Shown in pieces: positions 25,901 to 37,897 of a DNA stretch of 64,000 bases. The notes beneath the pieces are model-generated. The model saw only the letters and a list, made by a program, of their open reading frames with translations. It was not told the origin of the DNA and made no database searches. The position numbers were made by a program, and so were the translations under genes. This DNA comes from Seiridium cupressi (taxonomy: Eukaryota; Ascomycota; Sordariomycetes; Amphisphaeriales; Sporocadaceae), in assembly GCA_036674765.1 (NCBI GenBank), contig JARVKI010000003.1, forward strand, positions 372,001 through 436,000. The letters run 5' to 3'. Position 1 is the stretch's first letter. The number at the start of each line of letters is the position of its first letter.

Positions 25901-26534
25901 TTCTGGTGAGTCAACTGGAACCCTTTTGACACATGCGTCAGAGCCAATGCAAGGCTGATGGAAATTTTCGGGCGGGGCAGCATCATCTTCGGCTTCATTG
26001 GCTGGCACCAACTAGCGCTGCAGCCTGTACCCGACGGATCGCTAACCCCACGGGTCAGGCATGGTACATGTCGGTCTAGACAGGGCTGCATTATATGTAG
26101 GTAGGTACCTATCGCGGGCATCTTGTATCCAGTATATGCGAACAAGTACTGAGCTGTGAGCCGTGGCGAGTCTGTTGAATCGACAAGCTCTTAAAACACT
26201 GCGGACTGTCACGACGGTCATCTGAAGCCAATGCCGAAGCGCTTGACATTTTTGGGTGATATGAAAGGTTGGATAATATCTACGATACGATGAATGCCTT
26301 CCTATAGCCCAACCTGAGATGATGTCTTGGTGAACGTTGTTGATAGTCACAGTTTATTCTTGGCCACGCTATCTCATGCTCCCGGTCTGCTATAAATGAC
26401 TCCTGCGTCTCCAAGGCCCCGGCCATCTTCCAAATAATGTACACGATTAGAACGACAGCCACTGGTTGATGGTGGAGATATTTGACTCAGACTGAAGTGT
26501 GTGTCCTGCCGCGTCGAACCAATCCAGCTGGTCT
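25901..26534. other. HTS1 upstream region and LysM gene 3' flank
   Basis: About 630 bp between two minus-strand genes. It includes the HTS1 5' UTR; the HTS1 frame stays open to an in-frame Met at 26011. No independent gene was seen. Confidence 0.45.
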
Positions 26535-27095
26535 TCACGCCGACGGGACGCAGATGGACTGCCCAACCATCAACTTGTTGCAATCAAGGTTGGCATTCTC
26601 TGCCAGTAATGCATCGACTTCCAAGGCCCTGTTGTTCGCGATCGCCCAACACGTATCGCCAGTCTGTATAGCGTACGGCACATTGCCTGTCCCACACTGC
26701 AGCGCCTTCACGTCCTGGTCCATCTTTGTAGCTGTCGCTCTTAAATAGAAGAACACGCCGATGAGAAACAGCCCGATGATCATGAAGAAATTGAACAATG
26801 GCATCATCTCCGCGCGCCAGGATGCCTTTGAAACCGAGTCGTGCACTACATATGGCGGCGGTGGCTGTAGTAGGGCCTCGTCATCACCGTCTTCGTAGCT
26901 ATCGCGGGGTTGGGGAGGCGCGGATGGCCCGGACACGCGGTGTAGGGAACCGTACCGGCTACCAGGCGCGCTCTCCCAAATACTGCCATCGGCGTCACGA
27001 AACGTGTAGGTCTGATCGTCGGCATCATAACCGATTCGTGTCATGCCCTCGGGCAGGCGTTCCTCGTCTGTATCGTACTGCGACCATCGGCCCAT
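26535..27095 (-). CDS. Single-pass membrane protein with C-terminal LysM domain
   Basis: Intronless, 186 residues. N-terminal ~95 residues are soluble and begin MGRWSQYDTDEERLPEGMTRIGYDADDQTYTF, an acidic conserved-looking segment with DGSIWESAPGSRYG (first motif quoted in part for the family look). One hydrophobic segment follows (FNFFMIIGLFLIGVFFYLRA, ~99-118). The last ~50 residues form a LysM domain (YAIQTGDTCWAIANN, LLAENANLDCNKLMVGQSICVP) with cysteines. There is no cleavable signal peptide, so topology is probably type II with LysM in the lumen or cell wall. LysM domains bind N-acetylglucosamine polymers; here a link to cell-wall chitin or to luminal glycans is inferred. This differs from secreted LysM effectors. 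Confidence 0.85.
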   Translation of the reverse strand: MGRWSQYDTDEERLPEGMTRIGYDADDQTYTFRDADGSIWESAPGSRYGSLHRVSGPSAPPQPRDSYEDGDDEALLQPPPPYVVHDSVSKASWRAEMMPLFNFFMIIGLFLIGVFFYLRATATKMDQDVKALQCGTGNVPYAIQTGDTCWAIANNRALEVDALLAENANLDCNKLMVGQSICVPSA

Positions 27096-28105
27096 TGTGC
27101 TTGCAGTTTCTTGAAATTGTAAGGGATGAGGAATGGGTGTATGTTGCTACAGAAAGCCTCTATTCTGACAAAATATCGAATATCGATGGTAATGGAAGGT
27201 TACAGGATTAATGCTGCAATGTCGATGGTGGATTGAGTTGCTTCGACACAGACTGCTTGCATGGAAAGTGCACAGCCACTCTCCCGCCGTTACACCAATA
27301 GTGGTCTGACGTCAACTGATCAAAACCCACACCTGAAACAATGAACAAATGACAATAGGCAATTGTGAAAGATGTTACCAGAGCCCCTATGCCAGATTCC
27401 ATAGGTATAAATATAAATCTTGGCCGATAAGTCGGGGAAATCGCTACCATTAGCTAGTAAAAAAGTCTCTAGATTTCTTTGCCGACAAGTCAAAGGAACC
27501 ACCACCGAACAAAGAGGTCTCACTCTTATTCTGTCGAGCATTTATAGGCCAAGCAAGAACTGGCCTATGCTTGAGAACTAGATCGCATCTACCATCAAGT
27601 ATCTATCTACCTGCACCGATGAGTACACCGCTAGAAGTGCATTCACGGATGTGGAGTCTGCGAGTTTCAATCTTTATCCATGAGATACCCTATGTTGTTC
27701 TGCATAATCCATCTATCTTTCTGTGCGAACATGCTTTCCGCAATGTAATCGCTGCTCACATCTGAAAATTCGAATGCATTCTGAGTCGTGGTATCGCAGT
27801 ATGTTGTCTAAGTCTTATCAATGTAAGGCCGAGCCAAGAGTCTAGACATGGCGGTTTCACAACACTAGTGATCAACTTAGTTGGCAATAACTCTTCAAGA
27901 GTTCTCATATTATTAGTCTGGCTTCACTTATGTGTAGTGAAGCAGAACGAATATCCGTCTCTACTTGATGACCTAAAGCTGGGTTATGAATCATAATTAT
28001 TTCATCAAATCAAAACCATATTCAGTCGTAAAAGCATTAATAGTAATCCCAAAATGTTTACATATCCATGAGCCATAAGCTTAGCCGAGAACTATCCAGG
28101 AGCCC
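27096..28105. other. Intergenic, AT-rich, no gene seen
   Basis: About 1 kb. The right end of the LysM gene promoter lies at 27096-27400; the rest is AT-rich with frequent stops and no recognisable feature. Confidence 0.45.
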
Positions 28106-30250
28106 TTAGTCCATAGAAGCATTCTGCCACTGTGTTGCAGCTTCAGGGACGCCTAAGCACGTACCTGTGAAATTAGCCACAACGAATTGTCCAGATATCG
28201 TCAAATTCTGCGCAATCGCAAACATATCTCCGTCGCTTTGTCCAATATTAAGAAGCTTTTGCTGCCCAGTAGCACAAGGGTCTAGGGAGGAAGAATAAGT
28301 TAGTTTCTCATGTTAGTTACAAGGAGGGAATTAGTCCAGAGATCGCCAGTAGACTTGAGATGATATACAATGAAATAACAGCTCTGATTTGTCCTTACGA
28401 TCGAAGTCGGGAGTCAGACTTGTGAACTTCCCACAGAAAGTCTTCCTGGTCTCTACAGCAGCTATCACAATGAGCACCACTGTGAATACCGCAGAGAAAC
28501 TGCAATAGACTTTGTACCACATCTTTGATATGCAAGGTATAATGTTCGTTTGCAATGGCCCAACACTGAAGTAGTAGCTGAATGCGATGACCGTTGGCGC
28601 CAATAGACTTTGGTAGTAGACACCAAGGAGCCACGATGTTGTTGTGAATATGCCTTTCCTGCCAAAAATTCCGACGAAGGGGCTAAGGTAAACGATGTCT
28701 ATAACCGGACCGGAGTCAGAAATCACTCTCATAGATAAATTCGTAAGTTCGGGGCCGCGTGTTAGAAATGCTTGGCTCCTAGGACAATAACTTCACTCCA
28801 GTGCAAAGTTCAGAGAGGCAAGGAGGGTTCTAGAAGGCACCCACCTATGGCCCAACACTACAACACCTGGAGTCAGCCTTTGATTCTTCTAAACTGCTTG
28901 ACGAGTTGTCGGGAGTCAAAGAACATGTTTCAAGAGCAGAACCGCTGAATCCGGAATCGGCAAAACTCCCAACAATAGGCTTTCCGGGGCATGAAATAAC
29001 TCTGGAAGTTACTTACTCCAAGTATAGGGATCATGAAAAGAATTCTAAATGCCCGGCTGTACCAAATGTGAAAATCCTCCGGCATTGGTGGTAGGAGCTT
29101 TTCTGAAGATTCATAACCAAAGCTGTCGACGGAAACTGTCGAGAACCCCGTATTATAGCTTTTGAGCGAGTTTGCCTGCAATTGCTTGGGACTATCGCCT
29201 AGGACGGTGAAGTGAAAGTCATCTGTGAGCCATAACGCGGCACACAGCCGGAGGAGGCCACAAGCACCGATAGGTATAAACAAACCACTGACTGTGTCCA
29301 TGGTCGTGTAATCGCCGGTGGAAGTAAAGTTCCCAATAATAGAAGTAACAGCTTCTGCAACAAATTAGGGTCAGTAAAGAAACTTGCGGACGGGATCTGA
29401 GGGTTCTGTAAAGGGCCCCAGCCAAGACGTTGATTTCACTTCGAAAACGAGGCCGAGGAGGAAACAAGGGATCCAATTATGTACTTACGGATCCCCTGGA
29501 GAAAGACAATGACTGTCTTCAACATCTCCAGTGACACTATCCTGACCATAGGTCCCTCTGGCAATCGAGTCGCGTATGGTAATGCGGTCTCCAGCATGCT
29601 CTCGGACCCCGACCACCCCTTCGATGTCCAAAAGATAGCGTTACTGACCGCAATATCCGTCGGCCCCCAATTACGCGAACGAATACGCCTGTCTGTGATG
29701 GCGGCATAGCGCCATCTGCGGAGCAGAAACATGTTAGCTTCTTGGTTTCTTTGCGACTTTGCGAAGAAGAGAAAAAAAAATTTAATAAAAAAATTAAAAA
29801 AAGAATTTTTAACTTTTTTTTTTAACTTTTTTTTTTTTTCAACTTTTCTTTTTTGCACGTCCGTCCCGGGGAAGTTGGCTTGTTAAATCAATAGTAGTAT
29901 CAATTACAGACTGCGCATTTATTTATTTTTCAAATATTCGAAACCGAAACTAGAACGTATAACACTTACTATGTCAAAATGTTAGCTTGTTTCGTTGCAG
30001 AACGCCAAAAACAAACAAGAGCACAACAGCCTTTCATACGTACCAGAATTGAAGTTGGATTGTAATGACATATTACGTCGTGCCAACGAGGGCGGTCGTA
30101 ACTAAGATGTGAAGGCCGTGGAGCTCCAGAAAGGATATGGGCAACTAAGGGTGCTAGGCCGAGGGTGAAGATGGCGATCCAGTCCGATATATGGATGCCA
30201 CGACTTCCCCAGTGAAACGGCAAAATAGTATAGGTAGTGTTGTTTTCCAT
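28106..30250 (-). CDS. Polytopic membrane protein of unknown function, possibly disrupted
   Basis: I do not recognise the family. Exons fit 30250-30044, 29715-29489, 29354-29017, a 44-nt exon 28873-28830 (approximate), 28778-28399 and 28281-28106. Exons 2 onward join in phase, the 44-nt exon being needed to bridge 29017 and 28778. Exon 1 to exon 2 is out of phase by one base using the only clear donor (GTACGT) and acceptor (CGCAG). Exon 1 ends CHYNPTSIL; exon 2 begins with codons for WRYAAITDRR. Several hydrophobic segments are visible (DWIAIFTLGLAPLVAHIL, LFIPIGACGLLRLCAALWL, RILFMIPILG, LLAPTVIAFSYYFSVG, FSAVFTVVLIVIAAVE). The C-terminus carries N-glycosylation sequons (QNLTISG, ANFTGTC). 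Intron 1 is 328 nt and holds an A/T tract. Either a hidden exon or a frameshift is present. Confidence 0.55.
29770..29852. repeat. A/T homopolymer-rich low-complexity block inside an intron
   Basis: On the plus strand an A-rich stretch passes into T-rich runs separated by AACTTT units. It sits inside intron 1 of the 28.1-30.3 kb membrane-protein gene. The 10-mer ATGTTAGCTT occurs on both sides, at 29731-29740 and 29979-29988, 248 bp apart. Confidence 0.8.
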
Positions 30251-32469
30251 CAGAAGAAATGCGCCAGCGCAAAAAAAGCATTACAGAAATATAACTGGAA
30301 ATTTAAAAAAAAAACCAGATGAGATAACTTCAATCCCGGGAAGCGTTTCCCGGAAAGAACTCGTAATAAAAAAGTGTCGCTCAGTTGGTTTATAAATACC
30401 TTGATTGAATCTGCTGGCATGGTATAGAACTTGAAACTACACTTGCAGGTAGGGGCGGAAGGATTCGAGATCGAAGCATGTACCGATATCCAAAAAGAGC
30501 CCATAGCCATGTGCTAAGCGATGTCATGGTAGTATTGGGGCTGAAGGCAACCCTAGTATGCAGGCCGTATGCAGGTTCCAGGTGCAGCAGCCTCGCCCGA
30601 TTTGACAGTTCAAGCTTGTGAAACCCATCCTCCAAGCACGACCACAACAGAACCAACAAGCATCATAGCACAAGCGTTTTTGCCCTTGGAAGACATGTTA
30701 GATGCCCAAGTCACGTCTGGTTTTGGACAATGAGAAAGTGCCCTGTTGAGCGGAATGCAGACATGCTTCACGACATACGGGAGCTTACTGCTCAGCATAG
30801 GCCATGCGCGGTTGCCCCCAAGTCAGCGGGGGCTCTCAAGCCGGAGACCTTCGAATACCGTAAGCACAGCCTTTCTGTCAATTGGCACACCTACACAATG
30901 GACAAGGTACATTGCATCAAGTGCTTAAACGTCGCCCATCTCTGCGAGCATATTCCAAGCACAATAATTTGCGTAACGAGACAATGGTTGAATGCCTGTT
31001 GTGGGGTGATTAGTCTACCTATTTTCCACGCAGGGGTCACTTGGAAATGAGAAACATCACAGAAGGCCCTGGGCCCTGGGCTGTGGAAGCCGACCACATT
31101 CGAGTCTCTGACGGTATTACCCCCACACCAACAGCGAGATGGTCGGATATCGATCGTGATAATCAATCAGTAAGTCGTTTGATCGTCTTCATCAGGCGAG
31201 GGTCTGGCCGACACAACGAGCCCGTTACAATGTTTCTTGAGCCGTTGAAGGTTTGGGGTACAGGAATCGTGGGCATCAATTGCACAGTTTATACATCAAG
31301 ATTTGTGCATTTGCTATCAACTCGAGGTACCACGACTAATAATCTTGGAGACTTTAGAAATAAGGTCGACTGTTTACTTTTACTAGCTGGCGAATGGCGA
31401 CGCATTCGCTGTCCTTGACCACCTATCTTGATAGATGCCCAATTGCGATGGCAATGTCAACAGTAGCGCCAACATCCACCACAATACTAACCATATCCAG
31501 AGACGTGAAATCACAAAGCTCTCCATGTGTTCTCTTGCCTGCAGTTGCAACTTGAACAGCCAGGACTCAAGGCCATGCACTGCAACCCAAGCTTTTGTGT
31601 CAGAGACGGGGGTCCAAGGATAGCAGCCAGCTCATTCATTACATGACCTATTGACTTTCTTGTTTTGCTTGAGATGTTCATCCGTTGCCGCTGAATGAAT
31701 TGTTATACATTGCGGAATAGTAAAACTAGTAATCATCTATTTTCAAGGATTTCACTCGTCATCAGAGTATGCGTTTTCGCCTACTGGTCGCCTTGCCCCT
31801 ACGAAATCGGTGGTGGGCGGGACATAACTGATAGCAGCGTACTGTTTGGAAAGTTAGACTGACATAATTTTACGGTTGAGATAAATTTATAGGCATTACT
31901 GCGAATAGCCGGCCCGTAGTTATTAGTTGTCAAAGCTGTTTACTCTTCCAAAATTTGATTCACTGAGCTATTGTTTAAAGGGACATTCAGCCGATGGCTC
32001 TGGCTAATAAGCTGTTGTTGCTATCCCCAAAATAATTGAATGTGATATTGGGAGACTCGTAAGTGGCGGAGATAGCTACCAAGAAAGTAAAGATATTTTA
32101 CTGGAACTCAGATTCAAGGTAACGGGTAAATTTCTGTAGTTTCTAAAACGTGGGCCACCATCAACTATTATCCAGGAAGTTCTTCCAAGTCAAGTAACTA
32201 CTCTTGTTCCCTACCTAGAGTTTGCAACTCCCCAGGTCTTCCTCGTGCTACATATCACGAGATAGTGCAGGGAAGTCACAATTCTAGTATGAAATGATTG
32301 AGCACTAAAAGAAAGATATCGGTAGCTCCATAACATGTATACTATTGCATAATTCTAGAATAATAATTAACTGAACAGTATATACACCATTGTAAAGTGC
32401 TCCCAATATCCTATTTAGCAGACACGGTTAATAATGGTTCCCGAACCCGGGTTTCTAATGAGAAGATAA
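30251..32469. other. AT-rich gene-poor interval
   Basis: About 2.2 kb between the membrane-protein gene and a secreted-protein gene. Short open frames on both strands (30390-30659, 31041-31418 and others) lack domains, signals and splice continuity. From 31.6 to 32.45 kb the sequence is very AT-rich. It may be old mutated repeat DNA; no terminal repeats or transposase remnants were recognised. Confidence 0.45.
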
Positions 32470-33040
32470 TTAGTGATTGTTGACAGGACTTGTAATGGTT
32501 AGCGGAGGCTTCAGAGATACATACGCCTCATCCCACTGCTTGCTTGTTAGCCATATCCCCAGAAGAAGAAAAGAATTGCACTATAGTACTCACAACACCA
32601 CCCCCGGCCACAAGGTTAGACTGAGAAAGTGTGTTGTCAAAACAAGCACACATCCAAACAGGATCCTGCGAAGAACCACCTGGGGTATTGACAAAGGCAC
32701 CTTCGAAGTAACTCCCACTTGGAAGCCAAGTGCCAGGGGTCTCGGTATTGTTGCCAGCCAAGCAAATGCTGGTGCACTCGTTCAAGACGGCCGTCTTGTT
32801 GTTGCTGAGCCAATCCGTCTGCGTAAACTGGTAGAGCTGGTTTAAGCCGGTTTGGTTCGCCTGGACGTGCCAAATCCCCTCATTACCACGATTAATGGTG
32901 GTGATGGTCTCCACGGTGCCGGATGTACAGGGTGTCGGGCTGTCTTGGCGGACCCGGTGGCCACGAAGCGAGGGGCTTGCCGCGCCGGCGAAAGACGCTG
33001 AAAATGCGGCGCAGAGCACGGTGATCAGTGGAAATTTCAT
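32470..33040 (-). CDS. Small secreted cysteine-containing protein
   Basis: Two exons, 33040-32594 and 32535-32470, join in phase across a 58-nt intron with GTGAGT donor and GCTAAC branch site, giving about 170 residues. The start MKFPLITVLCAAFSASFAGA is a clear signal peptide (MFSMMKFPL, 12 bases further upstream, is an alternative start). The mature part has five cysteines (TPCTSG, NECTSIC, WMCAC), three N-glycosylation sequons (NQT, NKT, NNT) and a basic RGHRVRQD site that could be a processing point. No enzyme motif is visible and I recognise no family. Size, secretion and AT-rich gene-poor surroundings fit an effector-like or surface protein, which is an inference only. Confidence 0.65.
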
Positions 33041-34091
33041 CATGGAGAACATGAGCTGGAGTAGAGTAGTGAAAGACACATTTCAAGATGGTTGCCGGAG
33101 GACTTTCTAATAAAGTGAACGATCCAGTCGTGCATCACTCCAATACGACCCTGTATATTACCCCTTACCCATGCATTTTTCTGTAGCCGATTGCAATAAA
33201 TAGTATACTTCCGTATACGTCCTTTCCGTTATTGTCGATCTGGTGTCAGTGAGGACGGCTTTGAACCTACTGATCCGGTAGCCATGAAAATCATAGATTG
33301 CGCCGTTCGCTGCAGAAACATGGAGCCGTTTTCCATTCATGAGAACTTGGCATGGTGGCCTGCAGTCGGCGATATCGCCAATCGGTCCTTACAGTGACAG
33401 AAGGAGTCGGTTCATATTGGCATTCTGGCAACCGTCATGAATCTGAAATCAATATATCTTGCTTCCCGGCATGATGTGAGAGAGGCTTTATATTATTAAG
33501 AAGAATTAGCCTGTGACCGAAAAAGCTTTAGAACGAAATCCCCTGATACAGCCAACAACTTTGCCATTGACTTCAGCTTCCTTTGGTTCAATGCGGGACT
33601 GGCTCAAGGATCAAGGAATGACGATCCGCTTGCCGCCGTACCGACCCCACCTTCGCGCTCTCCTACCCACACTTCCCGGAGGTAGGTGGCTGGTGGCTGA
33701 TGGGTCCTGGAGGAAGGCACGGTAGGTGTGGCTGCCGGGCTGCTTCCAGCAGTCAAGCCACAGCTTGGACATGTTTTATCTGCATGCAAACAAGGCAGGC
33801 TCTTCAAAGCTCAGGCTCGCCCAGGACCAAGTCTAACGTCAACTAGTTAGTGCTATTGCGCCGTGCTGCTGCTCTGAATGGGTCTACGCCCCCCGGTGAT
33901 GATCCAATGCCGCCCGCGCTTGCCTCGACTGCCTCATCCGTATCCAGCCTCGTTGCTTCGACATTTTCCCGGCACCGCGTCTCGGTGTCGCCGTCGCAGC
34001 GCATTGCTGTCGCCTCAACACCGCTTTGTTGTCACCACCACGTGCATCGCCGAAGCGACGCCTACTGCGCAATTCTACCTAGCATCCCATT
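33041..34091. other. Intergenic, upstream of MED14
   Basis: About 1 kb between divergent genes. It holds the promoter of the secreted-protein gene on the left and the MED14 promoter and 5' UTR on the right. Open frames at 33513-34173 overlap the MED14 leader and show no family features. Confidence 0.45.
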
Positions 34092-37000
34092 ATGCCTGGT
34101 GTCGTCACCATGGACAACGGCATCCAGAATGGCGTGCCAGGCGACCACGACGTCGCGCGACCCTCGCGCATGAACGACCTCCCCGACGAGATCCAGCACA
34201 TCACCCAAGGATATGTACCGCTCGGCCTACTATTGTCGCGCCTGGCGCAGAGATCACACAACCAGCTGTCTGCGAAGATCCTGGAGCTGGCCAAGATGCA
34301 AGTACCGGCGCCCGCTGTCAATGGCAACTCGTCGCACGCTGTCAGCCACCCAGACGATACATCCGTGGAGAACATAAGCAAGAAGGCATCGCTGCTCAAC
34401 TTCATTCAAGAATTGCATGGCCGATGGACGAAGGCGCTGGTCATCGCCTCATGGAGTCGAAAGGCTCCGACCGTCAGCAAGTTGATCGACTTGATGAATT
34501 ACATCAACATGGAACGCCAGGCCTTCGATGACGGACTCACCTACATGGCCAATATAAAGAGAGACCTGACCTTTGCGCGCCTACCCAACCCTGATCTACA
34601 GACAGCTCTTCAGGTCTTGTCTACGGGCAATGCATCCTGGATGCCCGACTTTGGTTACATTGAGCCGCCCCCATTGTCAGCCGAAGAGCAGTTGCGGTGG
34701 ATCGAGGAGCTCAATACACTTCTTTCCCTTCGATTGAACCTCGAAGAGCACGACAAGATACCGCATCAGTTCCGGGATTACACCATTGAGTCAGGTCGCG
34801 TCACTTTCCAGGTTAAGGGAGAGTTCGAGGTTGATCTCACGATAGCCGACGAGGATTTTGAGCAGCAATTTTGGTTCCTCGACTTTCGGTTCGCCTTCAC
34901 ACCAGCACCGGCCGAGTTGACCGAGACACTGCGGGTTTTCCTGGAAGCCCGTGTCAATGAGGCTCTCGAGAAAGAAGGGTTGCGAGGATGCTATGGATTC
35001 CTGCATGAATTTGTGTTAACGCATAAGATCAGCGAATATGTGCGCCAAGGCCATGAACTGGCAAGAGGTAGCTGGGTGGACACGTTGAATATTGAGCGCC
35101 TCAACCGGAGCATGGCGATACAATATTGGACCAAGCGTTATTCGCCGGAAAGTCCAAAGAGCTGGCTCATCGTTGGCGTACACAGTGGCAAGAGGACGGG
35201 AGCCACGGTCGCGGATTCTGATTCCACGAGCTACCTCGCCTTGCGATGGTTCAGGGATAACAAGGAGATCAAAGGAGCCAATATTGCTATTGATGACTCT
35301 GATGTGTCCACCGAAGCACTCCTTAAGAAAGTCATTGCTCGACATGTTGAGCATATTCTATCCACTATTCATGGGAAATTGCAATCCAAGGGACGATTCC
35401 TCAAGAGAGAGGCCGCCCTTGCGCTCAACACCTCGACAGATGAGCCGATCGAGTCAAGTCTTCAAGTTCAGTTAGGACAAAGCGAATCCATCAACATCCG
35501 GATTGCCCCAACTACGGGCTTCTTCTCGATGACACCGAGCAGGGTTTCATCACTGAAAGGGGAAGCTAGGCTGAACAATCAACCAAAAGATCCCACCGAA
35601 GAGAGCTTACTTGCCCTCGAGAACGTAAGATACGGGTGGGCAGCAGAGGAGATGAATCGAAAAGGGAAAAGCATGGGCTGGGGCATGTGCCGGAGTCCTG
35701 TGAAAGTGGAGGAGTTGCGGCCCATTTTACAGACAAAAGAGTCGTTTCAGCAACTGTGGTTCAAGCGGAAAGGTTGGCCAGCGCAATGGTTCTTGATGAC
35801 GAGTCTAAGTTTGGCCGGGGATAGGTGGTGGCTGATCGAGGTGTAAGTTCTTGCCTGGCCGGGTTCTTTCTCTGTCGTATATTTCATACCAATTTTGATA
35901 CTAATTTGACACAGCGCCAACCCACCAACTGGACCTCGCATAGTAACCTATGCTCAAGTACCACTCAGCTCCGCGACGCCAGAACTTAGCGATAAGTTTT
36001 TCGCGAATCTAACCCTCTTCAGCGCTGCAATGATATCGCATGCCACGGACTTGAAGATATTCCATCAACGACATATCAAACATGCTGCAGATCAGAGGCC
36101 AAATCCTTCACTGCCTCCCAGTATGAAGGTTCCTACCATCCAAGTGCGATTATCAGATATTCTCAGTGGCCGGCCCGCTGGAGCAAGAAAAGTCGCCACA
36201 TGGGCGAAAGACTACGTGCAAATCAAGTTCAAGGGCATCGAGAAAGCATCAAGAATGAAGTCAAGGCACAAGGCTGGCCCCAGTATCGAAAAAGACGCGG
36301 GTTCCGCATCGAAGCAAGAACTCATCACCACAATAGCAGACGCCCGGTTTCAGGTTGCAGATCCTTCCAAATTCAGTCTACTGAAGGGCAACGTCGAACA
36401 GGACGTTGCCTTCAACACGCGGCTAGGCGTCTTTGCTCTCCAATTGAAGATGGATGTTGGCAGCACTATGGTCGACGACTTGGCAAGTCGCATACAAGCT
36501 ATTGAAAGACTTGTGGATTGTGTCGACGCTATTAGGCGTAGCAATTCAGACATCAAGTGCGACACCATCACTCTTGCTCAAGTCGTCTTCACGTACAGCG
36601 ACGCTATCGGGCGCACTGCGGGCAAAGAGGCTGAAGCTAACATCCAACGCTGGCGGGCGTCTCTGGATCTCCGTGCCGACCAGATCAAGATGTCGCTAGA
36701 AAAGGGAAACCCCCATCTACGAGTTCTTGATAGCTTCAACCAACTCATCAATTCAGAGCTTGGTTTTAGCAAGGTGCCGCATTACCTGGCTTTCACCTTG
36801 CCGGTGCTCAAGGCACTGGATCTGGTCGAAGACTCGTGGGATCAGATGGAAGCCCTTGACCAAGGCTACGTAGAGATCTTTTCTGAGCATCTGGATTGGT
36901 TCACCATTAAGTACACGATTAGTGGACCCAACAAAGGCGCACGAAGAACCTATCGCATCGGGCTAAAGCTTAGAGAGCGTCGCGGTACTCCCTGCTGGCA

Positions 37001-37373
37001 TGTGACTAGGTGTGAGCCTGGGGCAGATTCCAATCCAGATGACGAATTGAAGGCAATTTTGAACAAGGTCTGGAGTCAGCCCACGGAGATGTGGCAAACC
37101 TTCGGCGACAGTGCCAGCTGCAATGCTGATGACAGTGTCATCGGGTTGCTGGGTGCTGTGGATGAGGCCCTGAGACAATTCGCAAAGCAGCCACCGCCCT
37201 CATCGCCACTGGTAACAAGGCAACCTCCGACAAAGACGCAGCCCACACCAAAGACGACCGCGCAACCTGCCCCCAAGGCGAACAACTCAAGACCGATGCA
37301 AATCCAGGCGAACAGGGCTCGTCAGCAGCAGCAGTCCGGAAGCTCACATGCCTCCGCTATCACCTTGGATTGA
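34092..37373 (+). CDS. MED14: Mediator complex subunit 14 (Rgr1)
   Basis: Scaffold subunit linking head, middle and tail of Mediator, the coactivator that connects transcription factors with RNA polymerase II. Exons 34092-35842 and 35915-37373 join in phase to 1069 residues. The Med14 N-terminal domain is recognisable: DLPDEIQHITQGYVPLGLLLSRLAQ, then ELHGRWTKALVIASWSRKA, DLMNYINMERQAFDDGLTYM and KRDLTFARLPNPDLQTALQVL (each quoted in part). The C-terminus is Pro/Thr/Gln-rich and disordered. A second in-frame Met lies 18 bases after the chosen start. Length and layout are normal for filamentous fungi. Confidence 0.92.
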
Positions 37374-37897
37374 GACTCCGGGCTGGCGCGACAGATAGCC
37401 CAAAAGGAGCCGACACCACTATGAGGCAACCTGCATAGCATTATAGAACAAGAAAATACCACCATTTAAGATACCCGTTTCCCTAGATAGCAGCCAGTGT
37501 TCACATGGGTACTACACAAATGGCATCAATAAAATATTGTATAATGACACATGACTTTACCTGGGATCTTCGATCAAAGTCGGAGAAATTGTGATATGGT
37601 GTAGCGGCCTACCTAGTGTCCTCGGGCTAGATCTAGATCCAGATCCTCAATGATAGGTAGGTTAATGAAGTCGGAAGAGGCTCGTCCCGGATTCGAACTA
37701 GTTGGGATGTCACGGGCCTTGAATGGCTGAAGATCCGGGGCCGACCTGTGGCTACGATCTCAAATACAAGACGGTTATGGTTTCGTCGAGCAGCAGCTGC
37801 CAGATCTTTCGATTTACATTGTACCATTGGCATTCCTAGTCTTCTGGCTATCACAAATCTGGTATCTTGTTCGCCGTCGCGTCAGCCAAGGAAAGCT
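37374..37897. other. Intergenic between MED14 and DUF7053 gene
   Basis: About 520 bp holding the MED14 3' UTR and the next gene's promoter. The sequence TCCCGGATTCGAACTAG near 37686 resembles a tRNA T-loop, but no tRNA fold forms around it. Confidence 0.45.

Noticed and set aside
30251..32469. Possible transposon remnant in the AT-rich interval.
   Set aside because: No terminal repeats, target duplications or transposase/reverse-transcriptase motifs could be seen; AT-richness alone is not sufficient.
37670..37750. Possible tRNA because of a TTCGAA T-loop-like motif.
   Set aside because: Flanking bases do not form a T-stem, and no acceptor or anticodon stem fits on either strand.
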